A stretch of DNA of 64,000 nt from Sapria himalayana (Eukaryota; Streptophyta; Magnoliopsida; Malpighiales; Rafflesiaceae), in the NCBI GenBank assembly GCA_029783825.1, contig JAREIK010002644.1:62453-126452 (forward strand), written 5' to 3'. A program made the position numbers and the translations under genes. Under the pieces are notes generated by a model. It did no database searches, was not told the DNA's origin, and saw only the letters and a program-made list of their open reading frames with translations. Positions 1 to 11,900 of the stretch are shown one piece after another. The first letter of the stretch is position 1, and each line of letters begins with the position of its first letter.

Positions 1-420
1 TATACAATTAGACTGATAGACAAAAATACAAAGAAAAAAAATTATATAGATAAATAGATAGTTATACATTTAGACATATATTTAAATAGATAGATAGATA
101 GAAAGACAAATAAATAGAAATTATACAAGATTGACAAATAGAATGATTAACATATAGACATAAAGATTGATAGTCATATAGAAAGATTGATAGATTGAAA
201 GATATATAGCTAAATAGAATGATAGAGAGAGCAATATATATATAGATATAAAGATAGATAAGTAGGTAGAAAAAGAAATAGATATATAGAAAGTTTGATA
301 GATAGGCAAATTGACAAATAAAAAGATATATAGATAAATAAATAAACAGATAAATAGATTAATTGATGGAAAAATACATGAATAGATAGATATATATATA
401 GATAAATAGGTACATAGGTA
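1..420. repeat. GATA/TAGA microsatellite tract, first block
   Basis: The block is almost entirely imperfect TAGA/GATA tetranucleotides mixed with TATA, AAAT and GACA variants. On the reverse strand it reads as long stop-poor Ile-Tyr-Leu-Ser repeats, a by-product of the tetranucleotide and not a protein. It is the same array that resumes at 921 and is interrupted by a GC-rich insertion. It starts before the window. Confidence 0.95.
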
Positions 421-920
421 GAAGTGTCAAATGGATGGGCCCGGGATGGCCCGGCTTCATTTTATGTCGCCCAACCAGGCTATAGTGATGTGTTTGGCCC
501 GACACGGTTACTGTACAGTGCCAGCCTGACATTGATAGTGCCCCGAAAACTATCGCTTTAGGCTCAATTTGGGTTTGTAAAACATTAATTTTTTAAAAAA
601 AATTATGGGTTCGCCACCACGCCGCCATGCTGCCATGCGTCTTTGCCCTTTTAAAGCTTGGCGGGCATCACATGTTGGGTGTCGCCTCGTATTGACCATG
701 TTCGGTGCATGGTCATGCGTGCAATGCCCACATGCGAGGCACGACATGATGGGCCGAGGCATGGCATGATGGGCTGGGGCATGAAATGATGGGATGGGGC
801 ACAACACAATGGGCACGGACATGGCACTGTAGAGTGCCATGCCGGGTACGAGCACGACACTATAGCATGCCATGCTGGGCATGAGCATGACTGAAATGTG
901 CCGGGCCTAGGCCCATCGTG
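420..920. mobile_element. GC-rich hAT-like non-autonomous element, fragment
   Basis: A GC-rich island interrupts the GATA array. It opens with AGAAGTGTCAAATGG, close to the AAGAGGTGTCAAAT end of the complete element at 22948-23300, and then runs into GGGCCCGGG-type sequence. The inside is a string of GGGC-ATGG-CATG words. The right side stops at GGCCCATCGTG with no recognisable matching inverted end or target duplication, so it looks truncated or rearranged. It shares GGCTCAATTTGG and CATCACATGTTGGG with the island at 38160-38480. It has no credible coding capacity, and the reading frames crossing it are unlike any known protein. Confidence 0.55.
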
Positions 921-1234
921 ATATAAAGATAGATAGACAGATATACATATAAATAAATATATAGAAAAATAAATAAACATATTAACAAATAAACAAATAA
1001 AAAGATAGATATATACACAAATAGACAAAAAGACATATCGACAAATAGAGCAATAGATAGATAAACAAATAGACAGAATGACAAATAGCCGAATCGATAG
1101 ATAGACATATAGATATAAAGATAGATGGATAAATAGATAGATAAACAGAAATATAAATACATAGATAAACAAATAGAATCAATGAATACACAGATAAATA
1201 GTTAGAAATATAGTCTGATTGATAGATTGAAAAA

Positions 1235-1270
<36 letters not shown>

Positions 1271-3712
1271 CTGATATATATATATATAGATTGATATACA
1301 AACATAAATATATAGATAAACAAATAGACATATAGACATATACACAAAAACACAGCTATATACTGAGATAGTTATATAGATAGATATACAGATATACAAA
1401 TATATAGATAAATAGATATAAATATAAATAGATACACATTTATAGATAAATAGATAGATATACAAATAAACATATATATAGATAGAAAGAATGATAGATA
1501 GTAAGATAGACATATAGATATATTAATAGACAAATAAATTGATAGAAAATTGACATGTAGATAGGTAGATAGATAGATAAACAAGTGGATAGAAAGATAG
1601 ACATTTTGACATACAGAAAGATTGATTGATAGACATATAGCTAGATATCCACAAACTAATAGACTAATATACTAAAAGATAGAAAGAGAGTGAGATAGAT
1701 AGAGAGATATACAAATTTAAAGATGGATAGATAGATAGAAAGATAGAGAGATAAATAGAAAGACAGATTGACATATAGATAGATAAGAAAATTGATATAT
1801 AGACTAATAGTCTAATAGATGAATAGAGAGTAAAAAAATAGATAGATAGACAAATAGAAAGATAGATACCTAGACAAATAGATACATAAATAATAGATAG
1901 ATAGATAAAGAAAAAGTCAGATAGATAGATAATTAAAAATATATATATATATAGATAGATAATGAAAAAGATAGATAGATAAAGAAAAAGATAGATAGAT
2001 AGACATATATATAGGCTGACAGATAGATGGATAGATATATAGAGAGATAGATAGACAAATAGAAAGTCAGATAGAAAGTTAGATAGATAGACAAATAAAT
2101 AGATAAATTTAGAGAAATATATATAGATAGACATATATACTAATTGATTAATAGACTAATAGATAGAAAGATAGTTGGATAGTTAGATACATAAATATAT
2201 AGAAATATATATAGTTCTAAAGTTACAAAAATATATAAATAAACATAGACACATTTAGATAAAAATATTGATATAGAGAAAAAAGATAGATAGATAAATA
2301 GATAAATAATTATATAAATAAATAGACATATATAGATATAGACAAATAGACAAATAGATAAATAGATAGATATAAAAATTGACAAAAATATTGATAAATA
2401 AATAGATAGATAGATAGACAAATAGAAAAATAGATAGATAAAAAGATAGAAAGATAGTTAGATAAATAAATAGTTAGATAGAAAGATAGTTACATAGATT
2501 AATAGATAGATATATAGATAGACAGATAGACAGACAGATAGATAAATAGACAAATAGATAAATAGATTTGATTGACAAACAGATAGATAGATAGATAGAA
2601 AAATTTATTGATTGATAGATAGACAAATAAATAGAGAGATTGATAGATTGATAAATAGATAAATATATAAATAGAAAAATATATTGATAGTCAAATAGAT
2701 AGATAAATAGATAGACAGATAGCTAATCATATAGATAAATAGATAGATAGTTTCATAGATAGAATGATAGAAAAATTAATATATAGAATAATAGATAGAA
2801 TGATAGATTGATTGATAAATCGATTGATAGACTGATTAATAGAAAGATTGATAGATAGATCGATATAATGATTGATAACATATTTATAGACAGATTGATA
2901 CATATATAGACAAATAGATAGATATGAAGATATATAGATAGATAGGTAAAAAGATATACAGATAGATAGACAAAAAGATTTATAGATTATTATACATATT
3001 TATAGATAGATAGACAGATATAAAAATAGAAAGATAGACAGATAGATAGACTGATAGATAGATACAAAGAAAGATAGAAAAATATATAGTCAGATTGATA
3101 AATAAATAGATAGAAAATAGATATACAAATAGATTGACAGATAGGTATAAGATAGATAGACAGATAAATAAATAGATAGATAGATAGATAAATAGATATA
3201 CATATATAATGATAGATAGATAGATATATAGTTATATAGATATATAGATATAAAGTTGGGTATTTAGATAGATAGATAGAAATATAAATAGATAGAAATA
3301 TAGATAGTTCAAAAGTTACGTACTCAGATAGAAATATAGAAATAAACACATTTAGACAAATTTATTGAAATATTGAAAAAAGATAAATAGATGAATAGAT
3401 AGATAAATAGAAATAGATAGATATAAACATATAAACAGAAAGACAAATAGATAGAAACAAAAATTAATAAATAGATAGATAGACAAAATAATAGATAGAT
3501 AGACAGACAGATAGACAAATAGACAAAAAACAGATAGAAAGATGGTAAGATTAGTAGATATATAAATATATAGATAAATAGATAGTTAGATTGATTGATA
3601 TAAAAATAAATAGATAGTTAGATTGATTGATATAAAGACAAATAGATATACATATACATATACAGAAAGAAAGATAGATAGATATACATACATATAGAGA
3701 AATAGATAGTTA
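921..3712. repeat. GATA/TAGA microsatellite tract, main block (2.8 kb)
   Basis: An imperfect (GATA)n array with drift to GACA, GATT and AAAT and a pure (TA)n run at about 1239-1267. Non-tetranucleotide words recur inside it. AGTTCTAAAGTTAC near 2214 and AGTTCAAAAGTTAC near 3305 are each followed by a similar AAACA-CACATTTAGA segment and then by a FeatureTrack-free stretch of GATA units. This suggests a longer repeat unit of about 1.09 kb. The reverse-strand frames rich in Tyr, Leu, Ile and Ser (for example near 1664-2134 and 2140-2421) are artefacts of the tetranucleotide. The array ends sharply near 3712, where ordinary AT-rich sequence begins. Confidence 0.95.
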
Positions 3713-4354
3713 GGTTTTGAATCTTAGATTCTTTTGAGGATTAACATTGTGAACTCAAAATTTCTCAAGATATATTTTAAATTACCTCATATGAATTCCT
3801 CCCTTATGTCAGGCTAAAATAAGGTTTAGAATTTGTGCATTTTGTCACATATGATGGATATATAATTGATGAATTTTATGTTTGGCTTGTATTATGGTTT
3901 TATTATTAATGGATAAAGTATTTATTTAAAACTGAAATTAGGATTTTATTTTTGATAGGTTTGTGTATGTTATCATAGTGGATGATAATAGAAAAGTCAC
4001 GAGTGATATTCATGAGTAATTGTGGGAAAGAAGTGATAGTCATTCTAATCATGATGTATGAGATAAATTTATATGTAAAAATTCAAAACTAAGATAAATT
4101 TAACATTGTGAATATGATGCTTATGAAGCCAAAGGCATAAATACTTTTATAAGTCAATTTATTATGCATATTTTAATGAATTAACTTTTAATTGATTTGG
4201 AGGTTTTATAAAATATTTTTCTTAAGGGTTTTACCTTTAGTGTGTGAGTTGAGTGTCATCATGATGGATGACAATAGGTAAGCCAATGAATATACTTGAG
4301 TGGAAGTGACTTATAAGGTGGTGATAATCCTACAAGCTATTTTCTATCATATGG
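3713..4354. other. AT-rich spacer with diverged internal repeats
   Basis: No gene is seen. Two related segments (about 3960-4050 and 4245-4335) share a GTYATCATRRTGGATGAYAATAG core. Similar words recur near 35030-35200, partly in opposite orientation, so this is probably debris of an old dispersed repeat. Confidence 0.5.
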
Positions 4355-6283
4355 ATTTAGAAAAGATATTCATAATTTTAATAGAATGATAAAGTGTGGT
4401 AAAACATTAATAAAAAAAGATAATTTTAAATAAGTGCAAATGAAAAAATAATAAATTTATTTATGATTGATCTCAATGGTTCACTACATTTAATTTATTT
4501 TAAAAACAAGAATAAATTTATGAATGAATTATTACATGGATGTCATTTTATGTCACATATGCTAATGCAGGATATTGTTTTTTTTTTGAAGTTATCATTG
4601 TGACATTGGTGTTCTCAATGAATGAACCTTATCTACTTATATTTTTGTTGAACAGTTGCTATATAAAAATTAATATTAACATATTGAATAAAAAAATCAT
4701 AACTCCTAAAATTTAGAAAAAAAATTGCAACAAAACTAAATAATTAATATTTTATTGCTCTTCAATTCATCAAAATAAATCAAACTATTCTTCCCCTCTT
4801 TAATGTATACATTTAAAATGAAAAATATTGAATATAAAAAAAAATATGGATCGGATAAAAAAGTACCTTGGCGAGAATCAAAAAAATCATTTAATAGATG
4901 CAAGATAACATGTGGCTCAAGAGTTATTGTGCATTAATAAATATGTGGGTTGCATCAATTTGTGATTCGATCTAATTCTAATATACATACACATACACAC
5001 GCATTTATTGCACTTGTTAGTAGCACTTAACATGAGAATGGTGAAGGTGATAGATTGGCAAAGCATCTGCATTTATAAGGAGAAGTTGGCTTCGGGGTTG
5101 AACAAAAGAATCACGGTGGCAAACATTAGGAATTTTAAACAAGGATCACTCAGTTCAGTTCAGCCCACTCTTCTGCTGTTCTCGCCGAGTGCTCCCGACA
5201 AATAGAGCATATAATACTGCGTTTATAATACATGCGGTATATGCTAAATCACTCGAAACACGTTCACATTAATTAATTAGGTTCACGAAAGGGAAGAGCT
5301 GATACAAGTATAAGCATAATGGAGAAACTTACAGGATGCTGCAAAAATGGCCAATGATTTCGAAGACGCGAGCTTGAACCCTAGCTGTTGGAAATGGCCG
5401 AACGTGATAAAGAAGAAGCGCAACTCTTTCTAGCGATAGATTAATCTATATAATTAAGTTAAAAATAATATTAAATTTTTCACATAATTATATTAAATAA
5501 CTTCTAGAAAAAATATTAATCTAAGTTTTGTTGTAGCAACAATGACGCTTCTAGAAAGCGTCATAAAAACATAATAAATTTTACAAATAATGTCGCTTTT
5601 AGAAAAGTGTCATCAAATGTCTAATTACCCATCGTATAATGACATTTTCTGAAAGCGTCAAGATATAAAGCGTCATTAATTTGATATTTTATTGCAGTGG
5701 TATATCATATCATTCAAATCAAATAAATCATAGACCTTGTTAATTTCATTAAAATTTCTAAATTAATTTATATAGAATGTGGGTTTAAAGAGACATGACC
5801 AACTCCAAGGACTAACATATTTTATATATTTCTTACTTGTTTAAGAACCCCTAAGAAGTGCAAAATTCACCTTAGGATTTGTAGTTGCTATGATTTTATT
5901 TTTTTCACGAGGGAGAATAAGAGTAAATGAGAATTTTTTGGAAAATTCTTTAACTTTTTTTTATATTAAGGTGGATTTGTAAGAATGAGGGTAGGATTTC
6001 ACGACTTAGATGAACGATACCACTATGGCCTTCATCTCTTTAACTTGAGTTCGCAACTCTAGAATATGGACTTGACTCTATTTAGAATCTTGGTTTTTTT
6101 GTGACACAATGTCACATGACTTGTAATGAAAATGACTTGGGCATTATTATTTTTTAACACAAATTCATGATACCTTGCAATGGTGATGATATTGTTGTGT
6201 GGCTGTGAGTTAGACATGACTTCTCATCTTGCTATATAGTCATGGCACTATGTGGAAGTCATGGTGTTGGCCTTCACTTCAAA
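4355..6283 (+). repeat. 1.93 kb inverted repeat, left copy
   Basis: This block reappears as its reverse complement at 29446-31377 with only a few per cent difference. In the 198 bases at 5008-5205 I count about four changes. Outside both ends the flanks are unrelated. The block encodes no recognisable protein. A 65-residue open frame at 5008-5205 is present in both copies, but only because the copies are so alike. On the reverse strand the part near 5330-5420 looks like the start of a plant gene: CTAGGGTT-type leader, then a GT donor in CATCCTGTAAGT. A CACTA-type miniature element lies inside. It could be a transposon, a large terminal repeat or a segmental duplication; I see no target duplication that would decide. 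Confidence 0.85.
5531..5705 (-). mobile_element. CACTA-type miniature element in the left inverted-repeat copy
   Basis: Read on the reverse strand, it starts with CACTGCAATAAAA, followed by GACGCTTT and AAGCGTC words in head-to-head pairs, and reaches CTACAACAAAAC at the far side. CACTAC-type ends with GACGCTTT subterminal repeats are typical of plant CACTA (En/Spm) miniature elements. The ends are not a clean inverted pair, so the boundaries are approximate. The same element sits at the matching place in the right copy. Confidence 0.4.
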
Positions 6284-6540
6284 ATTGGAAATGAAAATCA
6301 GTCTTTAAAAACCGGACCTTGTTCACGTGTACCGTTGAATTAGGTTGACCTCCATATTGGTATATATGTCTTGGACGCATTTCGATTGCAGAGGTATATC
6401 ACTTCATATTTTCATATTGTCGGTGCCATTAATACCACAGGATTTTCTACACATGGAATCTATAAACTATATAAAATAATAAAATTAATAAGGGTATTAT
6501 ATGCACATAAACTCTCGAATTTCACTTTTTCCTGTCGTCT
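6284..6540. other. Unassigned junction between the repeat and mitochondrial-type DNA
   Basis: A short stretch of intermediate composition. It matches neither the sequence inside the right repeat copy nor an obvious mitochondrial feature. An 88-residue frame that begins at 6371 and runs into the next block has no recognisable domain and is probably chance. Confidence 0.4.
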
Positions 6541-6983
6541 TACCTTAGAGGTTCTATTTTACCGGATTGGGGGAGCGAAGAAAAGGCTAAAGCCCTTTAT
6601 TTTTTTTTATATAGGGCTAAACGCGCCTCCCCTGTAACTTTAAGGGAAAAGGCCTTTACCGAGCCTTCAATCTTCCACCCACTCAAGCTCAAGCCAAACA
6701 ATCGACCCTAACAAGAGGATTTTATGGGAACCCTTATGCGGATGATAGGGGAGTTATTATTGTCAGTCTAGCGTTAGGGGAATCTATTACGGAAAGAGGG
6801 GTAGTATTATAAAGGGCTAATCAGATGTTGTTCCTCATTTTTTTCATGAGTTTGTTGACGTAAGTTACTAGGGAGAGGGTAAATCCTTTATTTCTTTCGC
6901 TATTAGTTGATCTAAAGGCTTTTATGGTTATTGAGTGCACTAGACTTAGACTAGAAAGGACAACAAACACACAACTTCCACCC

Positions 6984-7245
6984 TGTTGGCTGTAGTTTCA
7001 GCTTATATATGTTATAAACAAGAAAAAAACCAGATTAAAAAATCAATTTAAATCAGAAATGTTTCTGCACAAAACAGGGAAAGAGAATGAACTAGAACAG
7101 AGCAGATTTTTCTTCTTCTTCATTCCAGCACTACAATTTTTTATACAAGGGAGTACATCCAATAGGAAGCTTACACATGGACAACTTTCAGCCACACAAC
7201 TAAACACAACATTACAAAGTTAACTAACAACATATTAAGTTAACA
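6984..7245 (-). mobile_element. LTR-like segment inside the mitochondrial block
   Basis: The segment starts with TGTTGG and ends with GTTAACA, the TG...CA ends of an LTR, about 262 bp apart. On the reverse strand it holds a TTGTATAAAAA TATA-like box followed by a CT-rich leader. Copia LTR fragments are common in plant mitochondrial DNA. The five bases on each side do not match, so no target duplication supports it, and no internal polyprotein is attached. Confidence 0.35.
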
Positions 7246-7289
7246 AAAGACATAGAACTTAATTAAACATAACAATGAACAGTATTTAA

Positions 7290-7535
7290 AGGGCTTGTTA
7301 ATTCTCCCCAGTGGATCGATCACCGAGGGTGGCAGCCCGCACAATGAGCTCTTGCTCTTCCTTGAGCAGCGCCCTCCTCCTGTTTTCAAGGAAGCTTATT
7401 TTCTTTCTAAGAAAAAGCATACGATCTCGTATGAGAACGGGATCGATGGGAGGCATATGCTCTCAGAAGGCTGCCAGGGTTTGCTCCCGTTGGAGCTTCT
7501 CGTTTTCCTATTGAAGAATCGTTTTATCAAGTTCA
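7290..7535 (-). pseudogene. Coiled-coil protein relic
   Basis: The reverse strand reads a strongly protein-like, charged heptad stretch: ENEKLQREQTLAAF, then EHMPPIDPVLIRDRM, then LRKKISFLENRRRALL and KEEQELIVRAATLG. Two in-frame stops break it, one before ENEKLQ and one after LAAF, and it ends in GDRSTGEN and a stop. Codon use and the Glu/Lys/Arg/Leu pattern argue against chance. I do not recognise the family; a gag-like or nuclear structural protein fragment is possible. It lies in the mitochondrial block next to an LTR-like segment. The forward frames at 7295-7576 and 7311-7514 are shadows of it. Confidence 0.45.
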
Positions 7536-7599
7536 GTTATTTATCTAAGGCTCAAGGGTGGTCGAAGATCACGTAGCGCTTGATATGGCGTCTTGCTAC

Positions 7600-8283
7600 T
7601 TGCCCGCATCAGAGCAAGCATAGGTGGAGACAGCAGAGTCAAAGGTAACATATAGCGCTCCCGCTGGATCGCCCTAACTAGTCATATTGGTATGCATCTA
7701 CTATCCCGGGTATCGAGATGTTACTGAAGCTAGTGGAACTACGTGAAGGAAACCTTGGCTCTATCTATGATGCTATAAACCATCTTGATATAGCAGCGGA
7801 GAAAGAAGTGCTACTGCCTCTCTGCTCCTTCTACCTTTGTTTCTCCTGCTTAGGTCTCGCTCACGAATCTCAACCACGAGACTCAGAATCACGCTCACGA
7901 GGCTATCTCGATCTCTATTGTGCAGCCTGAAGTGGTTAGTCCGGTTATCAAGGAGGAGAAGATGTCTGAGAAGGATTAAATTAAATAGTTGATAGTGAGC
8001 AATCGGCTAAGGATGATGACAATGAATTCTCATTCCAGACTGCGACGGGGGATGGTGTAGAATTCGAACAACACCCGTTGACGTCTTTGTCTTTATCTCA
8101 TTCTCAAGACAGTGCAGCCCTTGCTCATCATCCGCGCGCCCCTATACTATTGGTCGTGCTTGGTACTACTAAATGGACCTTCTCCATTAGGTCAAATCTA
8201 AGACCTTTCCAATATTTACTAAAAAACGTCTAGAGAGATATGATTTTGGAAGAAAAAAAAGCGGCATACTAACAATGGTGATA
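7600..8283. other. Mitochondrial-type spacer, possible upstream LINE remains
   Basis: No clear gene. A 70-residue frame at 7718-7930 and a short EVVSPVIKEEKMSEKD stretch near 7929-7976 look somewhat protein-like and could be what is left of the region upstream of the LINE endonuclease, but I recognise no domain. Confidence 0.3.
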
Positions 8284-8995
8284 CTCATTATGATATTTCT
8301 CCGAGGATCATCATCATCATATGGAACGTGAGGTTCTATTTCATACCCTCTTTAATCCATCAGTTTTTTAAAAGAAAGCCTTATGTTATGGCAATATTAG
8401 AAACCTGTGGATAGTGGTTCATATTAAGAAACTTGGTTTTTCTCATTCTATTTGTATATCTTCTGCTCTTCTTTCTGGTGTTTAGACTGGGGGTCTTTTT
8501 TATATTCTCTGGAAGGAGAAAAGAAAGCCTGTGTTATAGAGGAAGTCCAGTCCTCTTCAAGAACAATACATGTTCTAGTTTCGGACAAAAAACTAGGACA
8601 CTCTTGGATGTTTTCCGTGGTCTATGCATGGGCTCAAGCTTGCCATCGGCATGAGACGTGGCAGGAATTCACTGAGATAGCGAATTCTATCTCTCTCCCA
8701 TGGTTGGTCATTGGGGACTTTCACACTATTCTCGATCCAGCTGAGAAAAAAGAGTTTCCGTATCTCAAACTGAAGCCTTCCGGACCTGCACGGATTAATG
8801 TTTTCTTCACGATCTTGGCTACTAAGGTAATCCCTATACTTGGTCTAACAAAAGGTAAGGTGGTGCAGCAATATTTTTTTGTTTTAACATAACTCCGGTT
8901 AATGTGGATTGGAGATCTATGTACCTAGATGCATTTCTTCTCCATCTTCCTATCACGCGCTCTGACCAAGCGAAGAAAATGGAAGTGCGCTAACT
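8284..8995 (+). pseudogene. LINE (L1-type) ORF2 endonuclease-domain relic
   Basis: The order of motifs matches the apurinic endonuclease-like domain of plant L1-type LINE ORF2. Near 8307 IIIIWNVR stands for the usual start; near 8560-8640 a beta-strand region leads to MFSVVYAW; near 8707-8730 PWLVIGDFHTI carries the Gly-Asp-Phe motif (normally GDFN, here GDFH); and near 8905-8985 VDWRSMYLDAF and HLPITRSDQ stand for the final Ser-Asp-His (here SDQ). Stops and frameshifts separate the pieces. The longest open part is 8452-8892. The reverse transcriptase that should follow is absent. It sits in the mitochondrial block, consistent with LINE pieces known in plant mitochondrial DNA. Confidence 0.75.
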
Positions 8996-11900
8996 CGCAC
9001 CTTTTACTAGTCAAGCTTCATTATTAAGGCCTATCCTTGCTTTATAGGATTAGGGGCGCCTGACCTACTGATTCTCTATCACAGTACCACCTCTTTCTCA
9101 AGCCCCCATCCTTAACCCTTCCCCAAATCAACAACTGATCTGATCTACAAAGCCTAGACCCGGAAAGAAGGAAAACCACAAACAGCTTAAATGAACGGCT
9201 CGCTTATTTTCTTCACTTACTGAGAGAACAAATAAACTGAAAAGTCACCGCCCCGCGACAGGCGAATTTATTTTGCAATTTTGTGATTTTGAAGTCAGAT
9301 CTCTGAAACTAAAGGTAAGCCTAGCCTTGTTCTACCACCCCTCCTCAACTTTCGATTCGAGAAGATGTTATAAGCATAAATTGAGCCTTTCTTTTTATAT
9401 ACGAAAATGTAAAAGTAAAGTTTTGATTGAATCAAGCAACTTGTCGGGAAGAGGTTCAGCTGGTAATTAAATTCTTTCATTTTCTGGTCTGGTGGGGTTG
9501 TGGGAAGACGAGGGGCCCCTACTCCGCCTGTTCTCGATTCTGATTGAACTACGGAGGATCGGTATTGCTGGGGGAGATTTTTATTCATCAGCTGGCTTGT
9601 TAACCATGGTCTCTTGAAGGTTGAATTCTTTTACCAGCTCGCCCAGCCAACAACCTGCTAACCCTAAGCTTGCAAGCACCTTGCTCACATGTAAGTCCCT
9701 ATTCTATTGTTCTATTTGGGACGGAAAGAAAAACATCTGCCTTTTTTTGCGGGAAGAATCGCTCGAAAGCACGGGATGGGCCGTCATCCACCACCCTGTC
9801 CTATCCACTCTCCCAAAATCTCTACTCGTAATTTGAAGAAGAAACATAAGGAAAAGTCTTTTTTTTCACGGTATAGGCTTATCTTATAAATGAGTCTTTA
9901 TCTGGCCCCTCTCCTTTTATTTTAGTAAAAAATTCCAGAAAACATCGTCGTTCAGAGGCAGGGGAAGAGGCCTAAGGCCGAGTAAGAGGAAAAGCGCCCA
10001 GAGTTCGAACTATAAGCAATTCAAGATTTCGGTCGGTGGTCAGTATGGAGGCAGCAGGCTACACTAATTTCTTGCAGCTACGGCTGAAGCCATTGATGGA
10101 GAAAATCCAGCTAGAATAGATCGATCCGGGACTTGGATTATCGTAGTAGGAAGAGAGAGGCCTGTTCACTCAGGCAGTAGGATTTTCATTCAAGAGTTCC
10201 CTATTGAGAAAAGAGGGTCGGGTCGCTAGACTGAACTTGACACCAAGCCAATTGATAAGGAACTTAGCCAAAGCAAACCAAATCGATAATTTCGTAGAGA
10301 AACAGAATAGGTTGTTGCAGCTGTGGCGGGTTTAGCTTGATACCCAAAATACGAGTCGACTTATTCTTGTTCCGAAGGGACAATTCCCCCAATTAAGAAT
10401 CCCGTCCATCTAAAAGTTTCCGTCCTCCAGCTCCCTTGCTATTCTTGCTGCTGAGGTTGCATTCAAAGCCTATACCCGCGGACTCCTTTTTCTCGACATA
10501 GGTGTAAGGCGAGCAATAGGAGGGTTTATTAAGCACCCTACCAAGGCTTAGCGTGAGTTACAGTAAAAACAATAACTATAAATTACTTAAGAGAGAGTAG
10601 CTAGGGTCCTCTTTTCTCTTCTCTCATAGGCTGGAGCAAACCTTGCGTTTTTTATGGCCATGAGAATAAAAAAGATAACTGCCATCTCAATAATCCAATT
10701 CGTGGGAAGGAAGGTAAATATTCTATAGAAATTCCTGGATGATGAACAAGATGCACTGCAGCAGCAATAGCAAGTCACTTTGGAACGACCCGGCATCGAG
10801 GTTGGTAATAGGTTGTCTATGGCAAGCTTTCCGCTCATCTATTACTAAAAACCTTCTAGATAAGCAAAACAGTACCTGCAACAATGTCAATTTCTGGAGA
10901 TGCCCGACGACTTCTCATTCTATCAGTCCATAGGCTCTTCAAGGCCTTACCCGGCCATCTATCTTTCTTGGGCAACGGTACAACATTAGAGAGCCAGATT
11001 GAATAAGTGCTCTGACAACGATGAATTTGGTCTTTTGCGATCGAACAACCTAGGAACAGTTGTTGCCTACATAACCTACCTCCCAGACCAAGGAAGATAG
11101 CCGCAGATCCTTGTAGTTCTGGACCCCTTTTTTTTTACCAGTTCCTGTATTCTCTTTTAAATTTCAAAGAGAGAGTAAGTAAAGTATTCTGGTTGAAGGG
11201 GGCCCGCCTCACCACTCCCCCCTCCCTTTCTCATGGAAAAGAAATAAAGGGCGATCCAATTTCGATACGAAAAACACCAACCCAATCTCTTTATTTGAAA
11301 GATGTTCTGTTCACATACTAGCTTTCACACATAGGCACAGATAGTCAGGAAAAATGACACTTTCTAGAAGGAAGTGGCCTTGCCAATTGTGTATAGTGGA
11401 CACGAGCAAAGTTGTGAGCAGCATTTTCCTAGCGGCCAAAATAAAAGGAAGGTTGATCGAAGGATCTACATGAAGCTTAAAATACAGCTAGCTTAGGCGA
11501 AAGACAATCCTCAGACGATATGAATTGAATTTGATCTCTCTCTTGTATTGTATACGCCATTTATAGGTTCACCTTCTTCAATGACCTACTGACACTTCAC
11601 TTTTTGAACGAGCATGGAAAGACACTGTCAAAGACTGACGCCCCAGCGACTATGAAAGCCCGGTTCCCGGGTCAATATAACAGTCCATCCACGGCATGAG
11701 AGGAGTGTACAGAAAGGGCTCAAGAGCATGTCTTATTTTCGACCATAGCCATAAATAGAAGAGTCTGACCTAGAAAGCCATCTTGTAGAGAATGAACAGT
11801 CGATTTGGGCAACCGGGGACCAGACCACTAGCCTAGATAATCAAAGAGGCACGGGCTGCTATCTTCTTTATATATATTTATATTATACGATAACGAGATT

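Noticed and set aside
651..3518. Many long reverse-strand open frames rich in Ile, Tyr, Leu and Ser
   Set aside because: They follow directly from the TAGA tetranucleotide, which lacks stops in those frames, and have no protein-like composition.
1..3712. CRISPR array from the regular short repeats
   Set aside because: Units are contiguous tetranucleotides without unique spacers, and the context is plant nuclear DNA.
5008..5205. 65-residue open frame repeated almost exactly at 30517-30720
   Set aside because: The similarity comes from the 1.93 kb inverted repeat as a whole. The frame has no domain and no sign of coding constraint.
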